From DATKKX01 sp035542775 (GTDB lineage: Bacteria > Planctomycetota > Phycisphaerae > UBA1845 > UTPLA1): a stretch of 29,369 nucleotides of DNA. Position 1 is the first letter of the stretch. The number at the start of each line of letters is the position of its first letter. The translations under genes were made by a program, and so were the position numbers. This document shows, piece by piece, positions 24,579 to 29,369 of this stretch. The DNA is taken from the NCBI GenBank assembly GCA_035542775.1, contig DATKKX010000257.1, positions 1 to 29,369 on the forward strand, written 5' to 3'. Below the pieces are notes generated by a model that saw nothing but the letters and a program-made list of their open reading frames with translations, was not told the DNA's origin and made no database searches.

Positions 24579-27203
24579 ATGGAAGATCCCCTGAAACAAC
24601 CGGACGAAAGGCGGCATCCTGAGCGGACGCCGGAAGCCGCAGGCGTGCCGGCCGAGCAGCACGCAAAGCCTCTTTATCCCGGCCTCCCCACCGGTACGGG
24701 TCTCGGCAAGTACCGCATCCTCGAACGGCTGTGGACGGCCCACAACGCCATCGTCTACAAGGCCCGCGATGCCATGCTTGATCGGTTGGTGACGATCAAG
24801 CAGATGTCGCCTGTTCTGATTGACAATCCGATCGCCTGCGGGCACTTCAAGCGCGAAGCCCAGTTCCTGGCGCGCGTCCCCAAGGACGCCAAGCACATCG
24901 TCAATATCCACGAGCTGATTGAAGACGACGTGGGCCTGTTCATCGTCGAAGAGTACGTCATCGGCCATTGGCTTGAATCCATGATCGCCAAGCGGCAGAC
25001 AAATCCATATGCCGCCGTCCGCCTGCTGAGGACCGCGGCCCAAGGCCTTCGCACGCTGCATTCGCTGGACCTGATGCACCGCGGCGTTCATCCCGGCAAC
25101 ATCGTTGTGGCCCGTAATCACAGTGTGAAGATCGCCAATCTGGGTACTGCTTCGCATGAAAGCGACACCACGCCCCCGCCGACGATTCGCCCCAAGTACT
25201 GCGCGCCCGAGCTTCTGATCGGCGAAAGCTACGACAATCGCATCGATATCTACTCGCTCGGATTGTCGATTTACGAATTCTGCGTGGGCCGCCGCGAAAT
25301 GCATGAGCATTTCGGTCAGTCCGTCGAAAGTTCCCCCGCCGCCGTCGACTTCTGGACGCGATGGCACACTGACATGACGTCCAGTCTGCCTGACGCAGCC
25401 GAGCTGAATCCCCAGGTGCTTCCTGCTCTCTCCTCGATCATTCGAAAGATGACCGCCAAGAGGCTGGATGAACGGTACGCCTCAATTCAGGACGTGCTCG
25501 ACGACCTGGCGCGGCATTTTGAGGCATCACCGGAACGTGCAGAACCTCGGCAGTTCATGCCACTCGGCACCGCTGCCGTACTCCCATCAATCTCAGGAGC
25601 GCCTCGACAAGGTTATATCCTTGAATCACGGAGCCCAGGCGCGCTGCTGCCCCCGAGCACCCCCCCGGCTGCCCCGGCGACATCGGTTCGGACCACGTTG
25701 AAGCATACCGTCCGACAGCCGGTCCGCACCGAAGCCCCGAGCCCGCCCGTTGAGCCCCGGACCGTTCTGCCTGCTGTGCCCGTGGAATTCCTGAAGATTC
25801 GAGCGCCGGGCCGCCATCCCGGTCTCAGGCCCCGGCCGGGCCCCAAACCGCCGGCCCGCCCCATGCGGCCCGAAGCAATCCCTGCGCCGGTGCAGGCGGA
25901 CGAAGTACACCGGCAGCATCCGCACTTGGTTACTTGGCTTGTTGCTGCCAGCGTGTTCTTTGCGGCAGTTGTCGCGGGCGTGGGGACGATGTGGTACTAC
26001 CACGCAAGCTCCGTGATGACGCGCGAGAGCGAGCAACTGCTCGCGGCGGGTGTGACCGACTACCAGCGCGGTTCATATGACTCCGCCCACCAGAAATTCC
26101 TCGCCGCCACCGAAATACCGATCACCACGGAGGTGGATGCACGAGTGAGGGACCGGGCGGAATCCTGGTTGCCGATGACCGAAGCCCGTCTCGCCCTGGC
26201 TCGCAACGAGTTCGACGAAGCCCTGCGCCTGGCCCGCCAAGCCGAGAAGCGGGGCATTAGTCCGGCCGAGGTCACGGAACTGCAGCAATTGTGCTGGACC
26301 AAGAAGGATGCATATCGCCTCGAGGCTGAAAGCAGCAAAGCCCTGGAGCAGGGCCGGCTGCAGGAGGCTGAGTTCAAGCTGGGTGAATACAAGGAAAAGG
26401 CCCAGGCGTCCGGCCTGGACTCCTCCAAGCTGGAAATCCGCCTCCAGCAGACCAAGGCCGACCAGCGCTACGATGAGGCCATGAAACGAGCCCAGCAGGC
26501 GCTCGAGCAGGGCGACTTCGACCGGGCGGCCTTTGCCGTCGGTGATGCGGAGCGCGTTCGCTCGTCCGCGGACACTCGCAGGCTCCGGCAACGCATTTCA
26601 GATGCCAAAGAGAGAGCGGACTGGATTCAGCGCGGCGACAATGCCATGGAAGACAAGGACTACGCCGAAGCCGCGCTGGCTTATGAGAAGGCTAATCAGA
26701 AAGAAGCCACGGCTGAAATCGAGAAAAAGACCAGGCTGGCCGCCGCCCTGCTGTTGTACAACAAGGCGCTGGACGCTTACGCAAAGGGAGATCTGCTGAC
26801 CGCGGAGCGACACCTGCAGAGCTCCATCTGGAAATCGCCCACGCAGCAGGCCAGCACACGACTCGAGAAGCTCGCCCCGGTGTTCGAGGCCGCCAGAACC
26901 GCTCACAAGGCCGACCTCGAGGCCGAAAAAGGCAATTACGCCGAAGCCGAACGCCTGTACAGCGAGGCTATTCCTGCGCTCCCGCCTCCCACCGATGCCG
27001 CCGTCAAGACCAAGCTCATCGGAGTACGACAAGCTCTCGCCGTTCAGCACGGAGACGAGGCATTTCAGCGTGGCGATTGGCAGGCGGCCCTGGAAGCCTA
27101 CCAAAAGGCCAAGGAGCTTGGACGCAACGGCGAAATCTCGAAGAAGATCGACCTGCTCAAGGCGAAGCTCCAGCAAGAGGGCTCTTCATCCGCCGGCCAA
27201 TAG
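24579..27203 (+). CDS. Transmembrane pseudokinase with TPR-rich extracytoplasmic domain
   Basis: The 874-residue protein has the Hanks-kinase fold at about residues 37-310, a Pro-rich linker, one membrane helix (about 449-471, TWLVAASVFFAAVVAGVGTM) and a C-terminal domain of repeated TPR-like helices. The kinase part keeps the lysine (VTIK, Lys74), APEL and the DIYSLG segment, but the Gly-rich loop is degenerate (ERLWTAHNAIVYKA), the catalytic loop reads HRGVHPGNI (167-169 HRG instead of HRD) and the metal motif reads NLG (187-189) instead of DFG. Both catalytic aspartates are lost, so it is very probably a pseudokinase. The TPR part, about 400 residues, would lie outside the cytoplasm and may bind a partner. 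Start is ATG 24579; TTG 24570 is possible. No ribosome binding site is obvious. Confidence 0.9.
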   Translation: MEDPLKQPDERRHPERTPEAAGVPAEQHAKPLYPGLPTGTGLGKYRILERLWTAHNAIVYKARDAMLDRLVTIKQMSPVLIDNPIACGHFKREAQFLARVPKDAKHIVNIHELIEDDVGLFIVEEYVIGHWLESMIAKRQTNPYAAVRLLRTAAQGLRTLHSLDLMHRGVHPGNIVVARNHSVKIANLGTASHESDTTPPPTIRPKYCAPELLIGESYDNRIDIYSLGLSIYEFCVGRREMHEHFGQSVESSPAAVDFWTRWHTDMTSSLPDAAELNPQVLPALSSIIRKMTAKRLDERYASIQDVLDDLARHFEASPERAEPRQFMPLGTAAVLPSISGAPRQGYILESRSPGALLPPSTPPAAPATSVRTTLKHTVRQPVRTEAPSPPVEPRTVLPAVPVEFLKIRAPGRHPGLRPRPGPKPPARPMRPEAIPAPVQADEVHRQHPHLVTWLVAASVFFAAVVAGVGTMWYYHASSVMTRESEQLLAAGVTDYQRGSYDSAHQKFLAATEIPITTEVDARVRDRAESWLPMTEARLALARNEFDEALRLARQAEKRGISPAEVTELQQLCWTKKDAYRLEAESSKALEQGRLQEAEFKLGEYKEKAQASGLDSSKLEIRLQQTKADQRYDEAMKRAQQALEQGDFDRAAFAVGDAERVRSSADTRRLRQRISDAKERADWIQRGDNAMEDKDYAEAALAYEKANQKEATAEIEKKTRLAAALLLYNKALDAYAKGDLLTAERHLQSSIWKSPTQQASTRLEKLAPVFEAARTAHKADLEAEKGNYAEAERLYSEAIPALPPPTDAAVKTKLIGVRQALAVQHGDEAFQRGDWQAALEAYQKAKELGRNGEISKKIDLLKAKLQQEGSSSAGQ

Positions 27204-27390
27204 TGCCGCGCAGCACATCAGTCAAAGGCGGGTGCGACCGCCGGCAAGCACACCCTCGAATCCCGGGTGAAAGTCACCCTCCCAGCCCATTTCCTCCACG
27301 CCAGGATGCGTACACAATAGGCCCCTGAGCTCCAGGGCAGGGTTCTCGATTCTTCCCTCGGGTGACGCAAGAACAAAATGTCAGATTCAT

Positions 27391-27413
27391 TGGAAACCGC
27401 GTGAATTTTTCCA
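27391..27413. promoter_or_regulatory. Dyad in front of the ECF sigma gene
   Basis: TGGAAA (27391-27396) and TTTCCA (27408-27413) are perfect inverted arms 11 bases apart, about 20 bases before the sigma gene ATG. GGAAAC within the left arm is close to the GGAAC that many ECF sigma factors recognise at -35, so it could be an autoregulatory promoter. An operator is also possible. Confidence 0.3.
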
Positions 27414-27434
27414 TCGCTCCAAATCACTAGTAGG

Positions 27435-27992
27435 ATGAAGACCGTAAGCGGCTCTGATATGAACTTGGAGAGGTTATACCAGGAAGCGGGACCATCGGTC
27501 TGGAGCTACCTGCGGCGGCGAATCGCGGACTCGCACGCCGCGGAGGAATTGCTCCAGGAGACTTTCCTGGCCGCGGCCGCCGACCCCGCCAAGCTGGCTG
27601 CCGCCGTCTCCGAGCGGGCCTGGCTCATCGGAATCGCACGCAACCTTGTCCGGGAGCACACGCGTCATGAACGAAGACGACTGCGGCCGCTGGATGTCGG
27701 GGAAGCACCGACCGTCGAGCCGCAACATGAGGACCGCCGGCTGGAAGCGATGCGCGAAGCCATCGCCCGACTACCCGATGGTCAGCGCGAGGTTCTCGAT
27801 CTCAGGCTGGGCCAGGAGCTCTCTTACGGTGAAATCGCCGAAGCGCTGCAGATACCAATTGGCACGGTCCGCTCGAGGATGCACAACGCCGTGAACGCGC
27901 TGCGAAGATGGGCTCAGATGATGGAGGGGCAAAAAGATCCGCGAGCGGCGACCCCGGGTGAGCGTCAGCCGCAGCCGGAGAATGAACGATGA
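27435..27992 (+). CDS. ECF-type RNA polymerase sigma factor
   Basis: This 185-residue protein is a sigma-70 family member of the ECF class, which directs RNA polymerase to a small regulon in response to envelope signals. Region 2 is at about 10-75, with DSHAAEELLQETFLAA and SERAWLIGIARNLVREHTRH. Region 4 is at about 110-160, with LPDGQREVLDLRLGQELSYG and then the helix-turn-helix segment IAEALQIPIGTVRSRMHNAV. There is no region 3, as expected. The ATG at 27435 is used; ATG 27459 (MNLERLY) is a plausible alternative since neither has a well-spaced ribosome binding site. It overlaps the next gene by ATGA, the normal arrangement of sigma factor and anti-sigma factor. Confidence 0.92.
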   Translation: MKTVSGSDMNLERLYQEAGPSVWSYLRRRIADSHAAEELLQETFLAAAADPAKLAAAVSERAWLIGIARNLVREHTRHERRRLRPLDVGEAPTVEPQHEDRRLEAMREAIARLPDGQREVLDLRLGQELSYGEIAEALQIPIGTVRSRMHNAVNALRRWAQMMEGQKDPRAATPGERQPQPENER

Positions 27993-28507
27993 AGCCTGAA
28001 ACCCTGCAACGATTGCTGATTGACCGCCACCTTGGCGAACTGCCGCCTGACGTCACCGAGTTGGTGGATGCTTATGCGGCAATGAACGCGACCGCCGCCG
28101 AGGCGCGGTCGAGCATCCAGGAAACGCTGGACCTCGCCCGTCGAGCGTCGGCGCCGACGTGCATGGAAAATCTGCCTGCCCTTCCACCGCTGACTCGCAG
28201 GCCGTCGTTGCGGACGGGTCTTACTGGGAGTCATTTCGGCACGTGGACGCGCGCGGCTGTACTTGCCGCGACCATCGTTCTTACATTCCTCCTGGGAACG
28301 CGATTCAGCCCGTCCATCTCGCCCCAGGCGAACCAGGGCGGCATTTCAGGGCTCGCAGCCACTGAACTCGGCCGCTCGCAAGCCTCGGGCAACAGCTTCT
28401 GGGCGCTTTCGGCCCGCGAGAAAACGAAATCCCACCTGGTGGGAAGCGGCCAGCATATTGACTGGCCCGCTCCCTTCAAGCCCTCTTGGAAAGGAGAACC
28501 ATCATGA
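27989..28507 (+). CDS. Putative membrane anti-sigma factor without zinc motif
   Basis: The 172-residue protein has a cytoplasmic N-terminal part, MKPETLQRLLIDRHLGELPP and then DVTELVDAYAAMN, one membrane helix (about 85-105, RAAVLAATIVLTFLLG), and a periplasmic tail of about 65 residues. The N-terminal helices resemble the short anti-sigma domains paired with ECF factors, but the HxxxCxxC zinc motif of the classical ZAS domain is absent and the only Cys is in PTCMENLP. The function is inferred mainly from the ATGA overlap with the sigma gene and from topology. It overlaps the next gene by ATGA too, so three proteins are made together. Confidence 0.7.
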   Translation: MKPETLQRLLIDRHLGELPPDVTELVDAYAAMNATAAEARSSIQETLDLARRASAPTCMENLPALPPLTRRPSLRTGLTGSHFGTWTRAAVLAATIVLTFLLGTRFSPSISPQANQGGISGLAATELGRSQASGNSFWALSAREKTKSHLVGSGQHIDWPAPFKPSWKGEPS

Positions 28508-29369
28508 AACCGAGTCTGAGAATTCTTGCTGCCTCTCTGACGCTGCTGGCCGCTGTTGGCTGCATTCCGGAGAAGCGAATCGCCTGGTCGCCCGACGGAG
28601 AGCGAGCCGCCGTGATGGCGGAAGACGGGCTCTACTTCATCGACGCCGCGGGCAACGTAAAGCCGCCGCATGTCGCTCTGGCATCGGCGCGATGCGTGTG
28701 GTTCCCCGATGGTCACCGGCTCCTCGTCAAACACACGATCACCACGCACAACTGGGCCGACATCAAGCCGCTCTTCAGCGAGCAGGAGGCGACCCGCATT
28801 GAAGACGAAGCCAAGACCTTGCGCGAGCGCATCCTTGCCTACCAGGGCGATTGGAAGACGTTCGAGTTCGACCCCGGCAAGCAGTTTGCGCCCGGCTCCG
28901 AAGTAGGCATTCTGCTCTGCCTGCGCGACAAGTACTTCGAGGGTGTGCCCGAAAAAGTAGGCTCTCAATGGGGAGACCTCGAAAAAGCAAATGCCGACGT
29001 CACCAACCTGCAGGTTTTCACCCTGACCGACACAGACTTGCAGCCCGGCGCGACACTGCTGCGCAGCTTGAACCCTGTAGCGTCAATGCTGGTTTCGCCC
29101 GACAGCAGGCGCATTGCATTTGTGATGCCGATACCCGAGGGAACAGAGCACCCGGCGTCCTTGTACGTGCTGCCCGTCGAGGGTGGGTCGCCGCGGCTGG
29201 TCACCTCAGACGTTGCGGCGCGTTTCGACTGGAGCCCGGACGCCAGAAGCCTGGCGGTGATCCGCAGCGCCTCGGGAAGCCATGACGGCCCGGACAACAT
29301 ACAGTTGGGGCTGGTAACCACGGTGACCGTCGCCGATGAAAACGGCGCGCTGCTGGAAGAGTGGGCCGC
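28504..29369 (+). CDS. Beta-propeller-like lipoprotein, 3' end off the window
   Basis: The frame runs for 288 codons from ATG 28504 to the window edge without a stop. AAGGAG lies 7 bases before the ATG. The N-terminus has a lipoprotein signal ending LLAAVGC, so the protein is probably anchored in a membrane. The rest has repeated WD40/TolB-like strands, for example IAWSPDGERAAVMAEDGLYF, CVWFPDGHRLLVKH and FDWSPDARSLAVIR, so a beta-propeller of the PD40 type is likely. Such proteins bind ligands or partners in the periplasm. Being coupled to the anti-sigma gene, it may sense an envelope signal and pass it to the anti-sigma factor, or be a target of the sigma factor. Confidence 0.75.
   Translation, partial: MKPSLRILAASLTLLAAVGCIPEKRIAWSPDGERAAVMAEDGLYFIDAAGNVKPPHVALASARCVWFPDGHRLLVKHTITTHNWADIKPLFSEQEATRIEDEAKTLRERILAYQGDWKTFEFDPGKQFAPGSEVGILLCLRDKYFEGVPEKVGSQWGDLEKANADVTNLQVFTLTDTDLQPGATLLRSLNPVASMLVSPDSRRIAFVMPIPEGTEHPASLYVLPVEGGSPRLVTSDVAARFDWSPDARSLAVIRSASGSHDGPDNIQLGLVTTVTVADENGALLEEWA

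Noticed and set aside
24447..25367. A long minus-strand open frame of 306 codons opposite the pseudokinase gene
   Set aside because: It has no family signature, and the plus strand carries clear kinase-fold motifs there. It is a shadow of GC-rich codon use.
1..29369. Search by eye for CRISPR repeats, tRNA or rRNA genes, IS ends and toxin-antitoxin pairs
   Set aside because: No regularly spaced repeats, cloverleaf-like segments, conserved rRNA strings or transposase motifs were found.

Overview
The window is a 29.4 kb piece of a GC-rich bacterial chromosome with no mobile element, CRISPR array, rRNA or tRNA that I can see. The gene set points to an uncultured planctomycete or a neighbour in the PVC group: a type II secretion operon with unusual components, a bactofilin, a transmembrane kinase-like protein with a TPR ectodomain, and an ECF sigma factor coupled to a non-zinc anti-sigma candidate. 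This taxonomic call is an inference from family content and codon use, not from a marker gene.

Region by region. At 1-2579 (minus) two overlapping genes encode multi-spanning GT-C glycosyltransferases; the second runs off the left edge. At 2834-6192 (plus) lie mutS and a small lipoprotein gene. At 6251-9173 (minus) are miaB and a pilT-type ATPase gene. At 9413-11036 (plus) are a PrcB-like lipoprotein and a bactofilin, separated by about 600 bases that hold no convincing gene. From 23065 down to 11133 (minus) runs one tightly packed operon of about 12 kb: PilZ, GspE, GspF, GspG, GspH, GspI, GspJ, short GspK-like, GspL (a PilM-PilN-like fusion), GspM/PilO-like, secretin, TPR lipoprotein and HDOD protein. 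At 23237-24034 (minus) is a fumarylacetoacetate hydrolase family enzyme, preceded by two tiny overlapping ORFs. From 24579 to the right end (plus) are a transmembrane pseudokinase with a TPR ectodomain, then an ECF sigma factor, a membrane anti-sigma candidate and a beta-propeller-like lipoprotein, each of the last three overlapping the previous gene by ATGA.

The secretion operon is the centre of the window. Its order E-F-G-H-I-J-K-L-M-D is that of a type II secretion system, although the actin-like and PilN-like parts are fused in one protein, no separate GspC is present, and the secretin has a long acidic and proline-rich tail whose gene overlaps a TPR lipoprotein gene (a possible pilotin). 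A PilZ protein heads the operon and an HDOD protein ends it, which suggests signalling control.

The most striking observations are two in-frame nonsense codons in this operon. One is an amber codon inside the first helix of the GspJ pseudopilin. The other is an ochre codon just after the natural start of the HDOD gene. In addition, GspI has Cys where prepilin peptidase normally needs Gly. The kinase-like protein has lost both catalytic aspartates (HRG for HRD, NLG for DFG), so it is probably a sensor or scaffold rather than an enzyme.
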